From Candidatus Enterococcus murrayae (GTDB lineage Bacteria > Bacillota > Bacilli > Lactobacillales > Enterococcaceae), in the NCBI RefSeq assembly GCF_017315985.1, contig NZ_JAFLVR010000018.1, positions 1-64,000 on the forward strand: 64,000 nucleotides of DNA, written 5' to 3'. The notes below the pieces were generated by a model, which saw nothing but the letters and a program-made list of their open reading frames with translations, ran no database searches and was not told where the DNA came from. The number at the start of each line of letters is the position of its first letter. Position 1 is the stretch's first letter. The translations under genes were made by a program, and so were the position numbers. Positions 51,270 to 59,941 of the stretch are shown here, piece after piece.

Positions 51270-51436
51270 TTCAGCAGTCGCTTTTCACATTACTCATGTG
51301 AAAAATATCCAAAAATGGAAATAAGGCAGACTTGATTTGTCTCCAAAAAAATGGTTTAGCGAAGGATTAGAGACTTAACGGAAAGTACTATAATTAAACA
51401 AAAGACTTTTCCGAGAAACACTTAACAAAAGTAAAG

Positions 51437-51481
51437 CGAACGTTCATAATTCTTTCGATTACGATAGTATATGAACGTTCG
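51437..51481. repeat. Inverted repeat with GAACGTTC cores
   Basis: CGAACGTTCATA and TATGAACGTTCG, exact 12-base arms, 21 bases apart. Each arm contains the palindrome GAACGTTC. It lies between convergent genes and may be a terminator or a paired operator. Confidence 0.5.
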
Positions 51482-51544
51482 ACTTTTCATTTTTAAAGCT
51501 TCATCCAAAAAAGTAGTTAGTCTTTTTGGACGGCTAGTCGACTT

Positions 51545-51982
51545 TTAAAAATGATCATCATTATTCACGATCTCATATTTGATTCCATCTGGATCATTAA
51601 AGAAGAGCGCATAATAATTTGGCCCATGCTGTGGAAAGATTTGTGGTTCATCCAAAATTTTGGCTCCAAGTTCCAACACTGTTTTATAGATTCGATCTAC
51701 TTCATTTCTAGATGAAGCTCTAAATGCAATATGGTGAACAGCACCAGGCTTTCTTCGATGGATTGTTTCTTCTTCATATTGTTTTAATGCGGAACAGATG
51801 CCAAAATCATAAGATTTATCGAGATATTCGATGACATCCATATCCATCTCTTCCAAATAGACTTTGATTTTCTTATTTAAATCAAAACCTAGAGCTTCCA
51901 TCAGCCCATCATAAAAAGATTCCACTTCATTGATATCCTTCACCGTAACTTGCAAATGATCTATTTTCATTGGCAATCCCAT
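51545..51982 (-). CDS. VOC/glyoxalase-family protein
   Basis: A 145-residue protein of the vicinal-oxygen-chelate fold. KIDHLQVTVKDINEVESFYD gives the first beta-alpha-beta module with a metal histidine; AVHHIAFRASSRNEVDRIYK and the closing YYALFFNDPDGIKYEIV give the second, with the usual C-terminal glutamate. AAAGGAGCG lies 6 bases before the ATG. Such proteins include glyoxalase, dioxygenases and antibiotic-binding proteins; the substrate cannot be assigned. It lies 21 bases after the LuxR/DUF2087 gene on the same strand, so the two are probably co-transcribed. Confidence 0.88.
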   Translation of the reverse strand: MGLPMKIDHLQVTVKDINEVESFYDGLMEALGFDLNKKIKVYLEEMDMDVIEYLDKSYDFGICSALKQYEEETIHRRKPGAVHHIAFRASSRNEVDRIYKTVLELGAKILDEPQIFPQHGPNYYALFFNDPDGIKYEIVNNDDHF

Positions 51983-52003
51983 TCAATCGCTCCTTTCAAA
52001 AAA

Positions 52004-52732
52004 CTATATCTTCCAATACGTTGTTCCATCCACCGTACGACCCAAAATGCCATACTCAATGAGGTAGCGCCTGATCGTCACATAATCTTCGAACATCTTC
52101 GAAATAATCGTGTTGACTTCTTTTTCCGTATATTGTTTTTCAGATGTAAAGTTTTCAGCTAACTTTTGGAGCAGAATGATTCGCTTTTTTTCCTTTGTCG
52201 GAATTTGGTTCGCTTTTCCGTTTTTATCAAGGAAGACATCAAAGACTTTCTCGCGCTCTTTTTTAGTAGAGACAAACCGTTCATCTGAATCAATTAATGA
52301 GTTTGCGATAAGTTCACTATGCTCCTTTTCATCAATCGACTCTAACAATGCCAGAAGGATTTTCGCCTGACGTTTCTTTTCTTTAAATTTGAAGCGATGA
52401 TTTCTCACTGCGGAAGTCGTGATACCTAGCTGATTTGCTATTTCTTGATCGTTAATTCCTGTAGAAAATAGCAATAAAAAATTTTTTTGTGTATCACTCA
52501 AACCAGTTTGATTTTTATCGAGATTTAACAAAGCGTTAAAAGAACCATTGTGCTCATGTTTCATATGGTAGATCATAGCTCCTTCTGCTCGAGCGAACTG
52601 ACTGTTTGAGTCACTGATCGGATAAACGAAACGATCATCAAACGTTTGATCACAATACAGGCAGTGAAAGAGAAATTCTCCATTTTTTGAATATCCCTTT
52701 TTTATTTCTTCAATAGTCAATTCGTGTTCCAT
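52004..52732 (-). CDS. Regulator with zinc-finger-like, LuxR-type HTH and DUF2087 parts
   Basis: A 242-residue predicted regulator of unusual layout. Residues 24-61 hold CLYC and HMKHEH, spaced like a zinc-binding finger. Residues about 75-125 form a LuxR-type helix-turn-helix (LSDTQKNFLLLFSTGINDQE, IANQLGITTSAVRNHRFKFK). The last 75 residues are a DUF2087 domain (KKRIILLQKLAENF, YVTIRRYLIEYGILGRT). I chose ATG 52732 after AGAGGTGATATT. It is upstream of and co-oriented with the VOC gene, which it may regulate. Confidence 0.85.
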   Translation of the reverse strand: MEHELTIEEIKKGYSKNGEFLFHCLYCDQTFDDRFVYPISDSNSQFARAEGAMIYHMKHEHNGSFNALLNLDKNQTGLSDTQKNFLLLFSTGINDQEIANQLGITTSAVRNHRFKFKEKKRQAKILLALLESIDEKEHSELIANSLIDSDERFVSTKKEREKVFDVFLDKNGKANQIPTKEKKRIILLQKLAENFTSEKQYTEKEVNTIISKMFEDYVTIRRYLIEYGILGRTVDGTTYWKI

Positions 52733-52874
52733 AATATCACCTCTTGCGATAATGCTAACATAAAATAAAATCGTTTGCAAATACGATTGCATAAATGATT
52801 TTTCAGAGGATGTCTATTTTTATTGACCTTCACGCAACGTCAAGCATTATGATAAGAAGTAAGGAGGGATCTAA

Positions 52875-53783
52875 ATGAGTGAGTTTAAAGTTACGATTGT
52901 TGATTCATTGTCTTTTTATGATAGATGTCTGCAGGAGACTGTTGATGAACAGGCATTTCGCTATGAAATAATGAAGCCATTCGAAGAAATGTGGCACTAT
53001 CTGAATGCACCACTTGTTTCTAAAAAGCCCGGGGGCTATGATGTGCTGATGGCTTCAGAAATGTTAGGTATTTGGACACCGCGAAAAAGTGTCGATTTAA
53101 TTAAATCAAGGTTAGAGCAGCTGAAGGAATCCAATATTTTTAATGAGTGTACTCAAGTCATTGCTGAAAGTACTCGACTTTTCAATGAAATTGGCTACCA
53201 GATTCCATTCGAAGAATTGATCGTGAATATTCTACTGGGCGATCCGGAGAATGGCATATTGATGGCTAGTGAGGGTTACAGTGGGTTCGGTGGAATACCG
53301 GGATATATTTTTTTGATTGTCGTGCCAAACGACTTTAATCAGGTACGACTGAAGTCGGCTTTGGCGCATGAGTTTAATCACAATATTCGTTTCACTTATG
53401 AACCATTTAATCATGGCGATGTGAGTGTTGAGGATTATTTGGTGATTGAAGGTTTAGCAGAGGTTTTCGCTGAAAAGCTTTACGGTGTCGAGTATCGCGG
53501 CCCATGGGTGAAGGAGTATGATAAAGAAGAATTGGAATATACGATTGAAGTGATGAAGGATGGTCGTGATGTTCGCGGATTTGATCAAGTCTGCGCTTAC
53601 ATGTACGGTGATGAAGTTGCAAGAGAGCAGGGATATCAACCTATAGGGCTTTCAAGAAATGCCGGTTATACAATTGGCTATCATTTAATAAAAGATTATC
53701 TAAAAAAAACTGGAAAGACAATCGCAGAGGCTACTCTGACCCCTAGCTCGACGATCGTAGAAGAATCGAGAATATTTGATTAA
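52875..53783 (+). CDS. DUF2268-type zinc metalloprotease-like protein
   Basis: A 302-residue protein with an HEXXH zinc site, HEFNH at about residue 165, and a downstream glutamate in VIEGLAEVFAEKLYG as third ligand, the arrangement of gluzincin-like DUF2268 proteins. There is no signal peptide, so it is cytoplasmic. The end (SRNAGYTIGYHLIKDYLKKTG) matches the family's C-terminal helix. AAGGAGGGAT precedes the ATG. It is divergent from the LuxR/DUF2087 gene. Activity is predicted, not known. Confidence 0.85.
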   Translation: MSEFKVTIVDSLSFYDRCLQETVDEQAFRYEIMKPFEEMWHYLNAPLVSKKPGGYDVLMASEMLGIWTPRKSVDLIKSRLEQLKESNIFNECTQVIAESTRLFNEIGYQIPFEELIVNILLGDPENGILMASEGYSGFGGIPGYIFLIVVPNDFNQVRLKSALAHEFNHNIRFTYEPFNHGDVSVEDYLVIEGLAEVFAEKLYGVEYRGPWVKEYDKEELEYTIEVMKDGRDVRGFDQVCAYMYGDEVAREQGYQPIGLSRNAGYTIGYHLIKDYLKKTGKTIAEATLTPSSTIVEESRIFD

Positions 53784-53827
53784 TTATTGAATAGAGTAAA
53801 ATTGTAATCGTTTTTCTCAAAAAGGTA

Positions 53828-53836
53828 TGCTATACT
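53828..53836 (+). promoter_or_regulatory. Extended -10 promoter of the TPP-riboswitch transcript
   Basis: TGCTATACT lies 15 bases before the riboswitch; no good -35 is seen. Confidence 0.55.
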
Positions 53837-53850
53837 TTTAACAATCGAAT

Positions 53851-53932
53851 GACACTAGGGGTGCTTTTACAGCTGAGATTATACCCATTGAACCTGAAAC
53901 AGTTAGGACTGGCGCAGGGAATGTGCGATATT
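53851..53932 (+). ncRNA. TPP riboswitch (THI box)
   Basis: ACTAGGGGTGC, GCTGAGATTATACCC, GAACCTGAAACAGTTAG and ACTGGCGCAGGGAA occur in the standard order. It binds thiamine pyrophosphate and here would lower tenA expression through the terminator at 53945. Confidence 0.95.
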
Positions 53933-53944
53933 TTGGAAATTTGT

Positions 53945-53971
53945 ACCCGACCTTTTTTTGGTCGGGTTTTC
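53945..53971 (+). terminator. TPP-switched terminator
   Basis: ACCCGACC and GGTCGGGT around a T-rich loop, followed by TTTT. Confidence 0.88.
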
Positions 53972-53997
53972 TTGAGTGTACCTTTCAAGCATAGAAG

Positions 53998-54035
53998 CCT
54001 CCTTTTCATTCTTACGTGAATAAAGGAGGTTTTTT
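53998..54035 (+). terminator. Second hairpin before tenA
   Basis: CCTCCTTTTCATTC and GTGAATAAAGGAGG pair around a short loop and are followed by TTTTTT. A second terminator between riboswitch and gene is unusual. Confidence 0.75.
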
Positions 54036-54111
54036 ATGTCGAATTAAGGAAGTATTGCAGTTTGTATTTTTGATCAAATGTACACCATTATTTACAGAAA
54101 AGGAGAAACGA

Positions 54112-54768
54112 ATGACTTTTACAGAGTTAGCAAGAAAAAAGGCTGCCTCATTTTGGCAAGGAAGTTTTGAGCATCCGTTTATTCAATCACTAGCATCAGG
54201 AGATTTAGCTCCAGAAGTTTTTCGCTACTATTTGCTGCAAGATCGCTATTATCTTGAACATTTTAGCAAATTATATGATTATATTGCCGAGCAAACAGAT
54301 GATGAAGAGGTACAGGCTCAGCTAAAAGAGAATGCTGAAAATCTTAAACTAGGCGAGTTGGCTATACGTGAAGAATTTTTTACTGAATTAGCTATTACTG
54401 AGGAAGAGATAGTAGAGACGCCGATTGCACCGACTGCTTACAATTATGTTTCTCATATGTATCGTCAACTAATTGATGGGACACCAAAGACGGCCTATGC
54501 AGGAATGCTGCCATGTGCGTGGCTGTATCAAGAAATTGGTGTTCGTCTGATTGAGAGTGGCTCTCCTCATCCTTTATATCAACGTTGGATTGAAACCTAT
54601 GCGGGTGAAGACGCGGCCAAAGAAATAAAAAAAGAGCGTGCACTTTTAGATCGTCTTTACGAAGATAGTACAGAGGAAGAGCGACATCAAATGATTGAGG
54701 CTTTCGTAATCAGCAGTAAAATGGAGTATGCATTTTGGGACATGGCTACAAATTTAGAAAAATGGTAA
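54112..54768 (+). CDS. tenA: Aminopyrimidine aminohydrolase / thiaminase II, TenA
   Basis: Salvages the thiamine pyrimidine from degraded thiamine; 218 residues, the standard length. TenA/PQQC-like helical fold with FWQGSFEHPFIQSLASGDL, FRYYLLQDRYYLEHFSKLY, the catalytic cysteine in GMLPCAWLYQEIG and EYAFWDMA at the end. I chose ATG 54112 after AAAGGAGAAACG. It lies alone behind a TPP riboswitch and two terminators; no other thi genes are in the window, so the partner steps are elsewhere or absent. Confidence 0.95.
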   Translation: MTFTELARKKAASFWQGSFEHPFIQSLASGDLAPEVFRYYLLQDRYYLEHFSKLYDYIAEQTDDEEVQAQLKENAENLKLGELAIREEFFTELAITEEEIVETPIAPTAYNYVSHMYRQLIDGTPKTAYAGMLPCAWLYQEIGVRLIESGSPHPLYQRWIETYAGEDAAKEIKKERALLDRLYEDSTEEERHQMIEAFVISSKMEYAFWDMATNLEKW

Positions 54769-54816
54769 TTCAAAAGGACCGTTCACTTGTGGACGATCCT
54801 TTTCTTTTGAAAACGG

Positions 54817-54846
54817 TTGACAGCGAACATCATACTTGTGTTAAAA
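54817..54846 (+). promoter_or_regulatory. ilvBN promoter
   Basis: TTGACA at 54817-54822 and TTAAAA at 54841-54846 with an 18-base spacer. Confidence 0.65.
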
Positions 54847-54847
54847 T

Positions 54848-54863
54848 GCAAGTTAACACTTGC
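54848..54863 (+). promoter_or_regulatory. Palindromic operator before ilvB
   Basis: GCAAGTTAACACTTGC has 6-base inverted arms and lies at the expected transcription start. The TetR-type regulator at the end of the same operon is the natural candidate to bind it. Confidence 0.6.
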
Positions 54864-54883
54864 ATAATTAGGAGGCGGTTAAA

Positions 54884-56563
54884 ATGATTTCGGGAGCTGA
54901 ATTGGTTGTAAAAGCATTAGTTAAAGAGAAAGTTGAAGTTTGTTTTGCTTATCCGGGAGGTCAAGCGATTGATTTGTTTGATGCTCTTTATCAGAAAGAG
55001 GAATTTCGAATTGTCCTGCCACGTCATGAACAAGGATTGATTCATGCGGCAGACGGCTATGCTCGTTCTACAGGGAAAGTCGGTGTTTGTTTGGTTACTA
55101 GCGGTCCAGGGGCAACTAATTTAATTACTGGTATCGCTACAGCAGGTTATGATTCTTCTCCATTAGTCTGTATTACAGGACAAGTTTCAACACATTTGAT
55201 TGGAAAGGACGCTTTTCAAGAAGTTGATATGGTAGGAATTAGTCGGTCAATAGCAAAATATGCGGTAACAGTCAAAAAAAGAGAGGAACTGGGAACGATC
55301 ATGAAGAAGGCATTTATGATCGCGCAAACAGGAAAGCCAGGTGTTGTAGTAGTAGACATACCTAAAAACATTCAGCAAGAACCTGGTTCTGATAATTATC
55401 CAGAAACTGTATCGATTCGTGGCGGAGAAAAAAGACAAGTTCCACCAATTGAAAAAATAAATGAAACAGCTAAGGCTTTGAACAATGCAGAAAAACCAAT
55501 TTTATTAATTGGTGGAGGCGTTCATCGAGGAAACGCGCATAAAGAATTACTTGATTTTGTTGAAAAAACAAATACTCCTGTTGTTTCAACTATTATGGGA
55601 AAAGGCGCGTTGCCAAGTAATCACAGGAACTATATTGGCAATGTAGGCATTCATGGCAGCTATGCGGCGAATCAAACGCTCATAAACAGCGATGTGATTT
55701 TTGCAATAGGGACACGTTTGAATGATCGAGTAACAGGAAATGCAACAGCGTTCTGCCCACTTGCTAAGTTGATTCATTTAGATATTGATCCTGCAATAAT
55801 CAATAAAAATATTGATACTTATTTAGGACTTATTGGAGAGGTTAAAGAAATTTTGCCTAAGGTTACAAGTTTAGTTAGTCCGAAGCTCCAGTGTGAACGG
55901 CTTCAAGAAATAAAAAAAATGGATACTGCTTTCCCAATTCATATGACAGAAGTTGGATTAACTCCAGAAGCTATCATAAAAAAAATCAATAAACATTTTA
56001 CTAACGCAATTGTCGTTACTGATGTGGGACAAAATCAACTTTGGACGACTCAATTTCTTGAAGTTACAAAGGAAAGGCAATTACTGACATCAGGTGGTTT
56101 GGGCACAATGGGCTTTGGTTTTCCTGCCTCAATCGGTGCAAAATTGGGAAACCCAGATAAGGATGTTTTAACAATCACCGGAGATGGCGGGTTTCAAATG
56201 AATCTGCAGGAACTCGCTACAGTAATGCTAGAAAAAATTCCGATCATCATTTGCATTTTCAATAATGGCTGCCTAGGTAACGTCCGGCAGTGGCAGGAAA
56301 TGTTTTATGAAGAGCGCTATTCTCATACGATTCTAAAAGAGAAAAACACACCGTACATTCCTGATTTTTTAGCATTGGCACGCAGTTATGGGATTGACGG
56401 TATGAGAATAACGACTGAGGAAGAAATAGATGAAGCATTTAAACATGTGAGACAACTCCCAAACGAGACATTTGTACTCGAATTTATACTAGAAGCAGAG
56501 CAAAAAGTTATGCCGATTGTTGCACCAGGTCAAAGTTTAAAGGAAATGATCGTTTATGAATAA
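54884..56563 (+). CDS. ilvB: Acetolactate synthase, large subunit
   Basis: TPP-dependent enzyme of 559 residues that joins two pyruvates (or pyruvate and 2-ketobutyrate). The N-terminal PYR domain has YPGGQAIDLFDALY and the catalytic glutamate in LPRHEQGLIHAADGYAR; the central FAD-type domain follows; the C-terminal PP domain has GDGGFQMNLQELATV and NNGCLGNVRQWQ. A small regulatory subunit follows, which indicates the anabolic, feedback-controlled enzyme and not catabolic AlsS. AGGAGGCGG precedes the ATG. The other branched-chain genes are not in the window. Confidence 0.95.
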   Translation: MISGAELVVKALVKEKVEVCFAYPGGQAIDLFDALYQKEEFRIVLPRHEQGLIHAADGYARSTGKVGVCLVTSGPGATNLITGIATAGYDSSPLVCITGQVSTHLIGKDAFQEVDMVGISRSIAKYAVTVKKREELGTIMKKAFMIAQTGKPGVVVVDIPKNIQQEPGSDNYPETVSIRGGEKRQVPPIEKINETAKALNNAEKPILLIGGGVHRGNAHKELLDFVEKTNTPVVSTIMGKGALPSNHRNYIGNVGIHGSYAANQTLINSDVIFAIGTRLNDRVTGNATAFCPLAKLIHLDIDPAIINKNIDTYLGLIGEVKEILPKVTSLVSPKLQCERLQEIKKMDTAFPIHMTEVGLTPEAIIKKINKHFTNAIVVTDVGQNQLWTTQFLEVTKERQLLTSGGLGTMGFGFPASIGAKLGNPDKDVLTITGDGGFQMNLQELATVMLEKIPIIICIFNNGCLGNVRQWQEMFYEERYSHTILKEKNTPYIPDFLALARSYGIDGMRITTEEEIDEAFKHVRQLPNETFVLEFILEAEQKVMPIVAPGQSLKEMIVYE

Positions 56564-57059
56564 AACAGAGCAAAAATGGCTAAGTGTTTATGTTGAGAAT
56601 GAAGCAGGGGTATTGGCGAAGGTATCTGGCTTATTTTCAGGAAAATTATATAATTTAAATAGTTTGACGGTCGGAGAAACCGAGACTGTGGACACTTCAC
56701 GAATGACAATCAGTCTCTACAGTGATGATCGAACTTTTGAACAGATAAAACATCAATTAAGCAATATGGTTGAAGTGATTCAAGTGATTGACTACAGCAA
56801 TATTTCGATTCATGCAAAAGAAGTCATGTATGTAAAACTGAAGTATAATAAAGAGATGGATCAGTTATTAGTAAATCTGAAGGAGCGGCTAGTGTTCGAA
56901 GTGATTGATCAGACAGAAAATGAGCTGCTGATTGAAAGCATCAACTGTGAGAAGAAAAATAATGAGCTTGTTGACTCTCTACGACAATCCGTTGTTATAG
57001 AGGAAATGGAAGTAATTCGCGGAGGAAGCGTAGCCATCTCAAGTCTTTCAAAGGAGTAA
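56556..57059 (+). CDS. ilvN: Acetolactate synthase, small subunit
   Basis: Regulatory ACT-domain protein of 167 residues. The N-terminal ACT (LSVYVENEAGVLAKVSGLFS, LNSLTVGETETVDTSRMTI) is followed by a second, IlvH-like C-terminal domain. Valine usually binds at the ACT dimer interface and inhibits the enzyme. It overlaps ilvB by 8 bases, so both are co-translated. Confidence 0.92.
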   Translation: MNKTEQKWLSVYVENEAGVLAKVSGLFSGKLYNLNSLTVGETETVDTSRMTISLYSDDRTFEQIKHQLSNMVEVIQVIDYSNISIHAKEVMYVKLKYNKEMDQLLVNLKERLVFEVIDQTENELLIESINCEKKNNELVDSLRQSVVIEEMEVIRGGSVAISSLSKE

Positions 57060-57070
57060 AGGACAGTAAA

Positions 57071-57643
57071 ATGAAAAAAACTCGAGCCAATATTATGGCG
57101 GCAACAAAACAACTGATCATTAAAAAAGGCTACAGTGATATGACTACGAAAGACATTGCAAGAGAAGCGCAAGTGAATGAGGCGACAGTATTTCGCCAAT
57201 TTGGTAGTAAAAAAAAGTTGTTGTTTGCAACATTGGAAGAAGCGGATTGGATTCCCTCAGTAAACAATGATAGTTTCAAACAGTTTCAATGGAACATTAC
57301 GAAGGATTTGCGCCTGATCATGGAAAATTATTTTGAGCAAGTAACACCAGAAATTGTGCGTTTTTCAATGGGACTTAGATCACAAGAAATTTATCAAGAA
57401 ACACTGCCATATATCCAAAAAATTCCAAGCGCCTTTACAGAGCTGATACAAGATTATTTAAATAAAATGAAGGAAAGAGGAGAGCTGAAAATTGGAAATC
57501 CGAAAGAATCGGCGGAAGTCATCTTTTCTAGTATGATCGGTTTTGCTTTTTTACACGCATATTCTAGTGAGGATCAGTACAAAATAGATAAAGACGCTTT
57601 TGTATCTCATGCAATCAACTGTTTTGTGAAGGGATTAAACTAA
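57071..57643 (+). CDS. TetR-family regulator
   Basis: Repressor of 190 residues. N-terminal TetR helix-turn-helix: MTTKDIAREAQVNEATVFRQFGSKKKLLFA in broken form, with DIAREAQVNEATVFRQFGSK as the recognition core; the C-terminal three-quarters is the ligand/dimer domain. It starts 11 bases after ilvN within the same operon and is ahead of the terminator, so it probably regulates ilvBN and itself through the operator at 54848. AAAGGACAGTAAA acts as ribosome site. Confidence 0.9.
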   Translation: MKKTRANIMAATKQLIIKKGYSDMTTKDIAREAQVNEATVFRQFGSKKKLLFATLEEADWIPSVNNDSFKQFQWNITKDLRLIMENYFEQVTPEIVRFSMGLRSQEIYQETLPYIQKIPSAFTELIQDYLNKMKERGELKIGNPKESAEVIFSSMIGFAFLHAYSSEDQYKIDKDAFVSHAINCFVKGLN

Positions 57644-57644
57644 A

Positions 57645-57692
57645 AACTTGGAGACACTTTTCGATTTATAGAAAGTGTCTCCAAGTTTTTTT
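57645..57692. terminator. Terminator after the tetR gene
   Basis: AACTTGGAGACACTTT and AAAGTGTCTCCAAGTT form a 16-base stem around an 11-base loop, followed by a T run; it also lies at the end of the convergent permease gene. Confidence 0.92.
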
Positions 57693-57710
57693 ATTCAAGA
57701 GGTTTCTAAT

Positions 57711-59228
57711 TTACATCAACCGATTGTCTTCATTTTGCTTAGAAGGACGTAATAAAGCTTTCTTTTGTTCCAAGCGAAAATAAATGAAGTGTGAAAGGAC
57801 ACCAAAAAATACTGGGCCTAAAAGTAGTGTAGAAAAGTTCAAGTAATTTCCTAATTTCAGTGGTTCATAGATTTGAAAAGCAATTGCGATAAAAATACAA
57901 ATACATACACTGAGAGATAAAAAGTAATTTAAGAAATTATTTTTAATAATCAATGAGTCTTTTAAAATGATCCTTTTCCTCAAAGAAAATGGGAAGCTAG
58001 CAGCAACGATGAAGTAAGGAATCGCTCTAGAAACATTTGTCATATAAGTCAACTGGTTAAACAGTTCGGATAGGAAGGTGTTACTGAAAGCGAGCAGCCC
58101 AATAAATAACGAGATAAGGAATGATTGGATCCAAAGTGCATTCTCTGGCATTTGATTCTTATTAAGCGTTGAAAACTTCGGCCAAAATATTTTCGGGGTA
58201 CTTTTAATCAAACTTTTTAAAGGTCCATAACTAATAGAACTAAGTAGACTTAAGTAAGCAAGCCCCATAGTCAAAGCAGTATAGCGTATAAAAAGCTGAG
58301 TTAATAAATAACTATGTGAAGCAGATAAGTTGAAGCAAACAGCTAAATTCTTAGCTAATTGTTCCATTACACCATACATTAAATTGCCGAGATGAAGAGA
58401 GGTCGCATTTCTCAGCTCCTCAATATTGTTGGAGCAGCTCCAAAGAATGATCCCACTGATATATAGCATCAACACAACAAATGAACTGATGATCACTGAT
58501 CGAGGAAACCTCGTTCGACTATTCTTTGTTTTATCTGCAAGGCTTGCAATGGTGTCCAATCCCCCAAATGCTGTGATTGAGAAAATAAAAAAAGGTAATT
58601 GGGAAAGTAAACGATTAGATGATTCTTGAAAAAAACTTGATACTGTAATGCTATGAGTGATGTTTTCTGCTACCTGATCTGGATTTTTTATGATCAGCAA
58701 TAAATTTCCAATAATTGAAATAATTAGCAAGCCGACCATCGCATACCCGCTAATATGCAGAAACCTAAAAATAACTTGAAAACCACGTTTATTCATCCAA
58801 GTGATAAACAAAACCGCCAAAATTGAAAAAAGAGCTAGCCAAATCTGTGGAGAAAGTCCAAACCAATCAATTGAAGCAGTGATATCCTTGCCGAAAATAA
58901 GAACAGATATAGGGATTAGGATTTTCATAAATAGACTGATCATCCAAATAAAATAACTGCTATACCAAAGGAAAACAGTAGTAAAGGCGGCTTTGGGTGA
59001 AAGAGACTCCTTTAACCAATCATAGATCGCTCCTGAGCGATGGGCATATTTTTTGGTATATTGAGCGACGATCAACGCATAAGGAATGAAGTAAAAAAAA
59101 GCACTGATAAAAAACCAAATAAGTGATTGACTTCCTAGCATAAAGAAAGCTGAAACCATGCTAGAAAATGAATACACTGTGGTAGTGATAATCAAGATCA
59201 AATTTTGAGAAGATTTCATTTTATCCAT
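57711..59228 (-). CDS. APC-family amino acid permease
   Basis: Membrane transporter of 505 residues with twelve or so hydrophobic segments in the amino acid-polyamine-organocation family; the N-terminus (FSSMVSAFFMLGSQSLIWFF) and FFIFSITAFGGLDTIASLAD in helix 6 resemble glutamate/GABA antiporters (GadC-like). The loop after helix 10 and the basic C-terminal tail are typical. CGGGAGC precedes the ATG. It stands alone, so substrate and partner enzyme are unknown. Confidence 0.85.
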   Translation of the reverse strand: MDKMKSSQNLILIITTTVYSFSSMVSAFFMLGSQSLIWFFISAFFYFIPYALIVAQYTKKYAHRSGAIYDWLKESLSPKAAFTTVFLWYSSYFIWMISLFMKILIPISVLIFGKDITASIDWFGLSPQIWLALFSILAVLFITWMNKRGFQVIFRFLHISGYAMVGLLIISIIGNLLLIIKNPDQVAENITHSITVSSFFQESSNRLLSQLPFFIFSITAFGGLDTIASLADKTKNSRTRFPRSVIISSFVVLMLYISGIILWSCSNNIEELRNATSLHLGNLMYGVMEQLAKNLAVCFNLSASHSYLLTQLFIRYTALTMGLAYLSLLSSISYGPLKSLIKSTPKIFWPKFSTLNKNQMPENALWIQSFLISLFIGLLAFSNTFLSELFNQLTYMTNVSRAIPYFIVAASFPFSLRKRIILKDSLIIKNNFLNYFLSLSVCICIFIAIAFQIYEPLKLGNYLNFSTLLLGPVFFGVLSHFIYFRLEQKKALLRPSKQNEDNRLM

Positions 59229-59650
59229 CGTTTGCTCCCGGTAGTCTTTTTCTATATCTTATTTTCTTTCAAAAAAAAAGACAAGATAGATTATTATCCC
59301 AAAAGAATAAAATAGTTTTGCAAAAGCGAAGTAGATGATTGGTAAATCAACACTTCTAAGTACGCAAGTAGGAGCAATAACAATATATTGCTTTGTTTTC
59401 GCAAGAAATAACAAATTTTGGCTGAACTGTTCGGATTGAATAGTCTTTTAGTGATTTGTAAATTACCATTTAAGAAAGCGGATTCAATAAAATTACAGTT
59501 AGCGAGCATCTATAATAGCTTAACTTTGCTGTACAAATAGCTGGAATCTAGATTGTTATTGGTCAGCATAGTAATATTTTGTCCTCTCGTTTGAAAAATA
59601 GCATAATGTGGCTGAGTTATAGGAAAAAGATCAGTCGTAGTGTAAACGTT
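59229..59650. other. AT-rich intergenic region
   Basis: About 420 bases between the divergent permease and the cobalamin leader. Short frames occur, but none has a ribosome site or recognisable sequence. I see no feature here apart from a promoter at its right end. Confidence 0.5.
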
Positions 59651-59659
59651 TGCTATAAT
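59651..59659 (+). promoter_or_regulatory. Extended -10 promoter of the cobalamin leader
   Basis: TGCTATAAT, a TGn extended -10 with perfect TATAAT, about 30 bases before the aptamer. Confidence 0.65.
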
Positions 59660-59689
59660 GAGAATGAAAATTGAATATTTAATAACTAA

Positions 59690-59815
59690 ACAAGGGAATG
59701 AGGTGAGAATCCTCAACAGCCCCTTTCTACTGTATATGCGGATGAAATCTCAACAGCCACTTTTCGGGAAGGCGAGAAAGTAAAATGATGCGAAGTCAGG
59801 ATACCTTGTGTAGGG
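59690..59815 (+). ncRNA. Cobalamin riboswitch
   Basis: AAGGGAATGAGGTGAGAATCC, broken as AAGGGAATGAGGTG and AGAATCCTCAACAGCCCC, then ACTGTA, GCGGATGAAATCTC, GCCACTTTTCGGGAAGGCG and GAAGTCAGGATACC follow the conserved B12-box order. It would reduce expression of the genes downstream when cobalamin is plentiful. Confidence 0.93.
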
Positions 59816-59880
59816 ATTAAAAAATAATTGGATTGGGAAGATTATTTTGCTGAGTGTCTATTCATGAGTTTAGACAAATT

Positions 59881-59926
59881 AAAATACGGCGAGCCCATCT
59901 TATTTGGACTCGTCGTATTTATTTTT
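59881..59926 (+). terminator. Terminator of the cobalamin riboswitch
   Basis: AAATACGGCGAG and CTCGTCGTATTT (G-U tolerated) around a 15-base loop, followed by ATTTTT; just before the first gene. Confidence 0.82.
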
Positions 59927-59941
59927 AAGGAGGGAATTATT

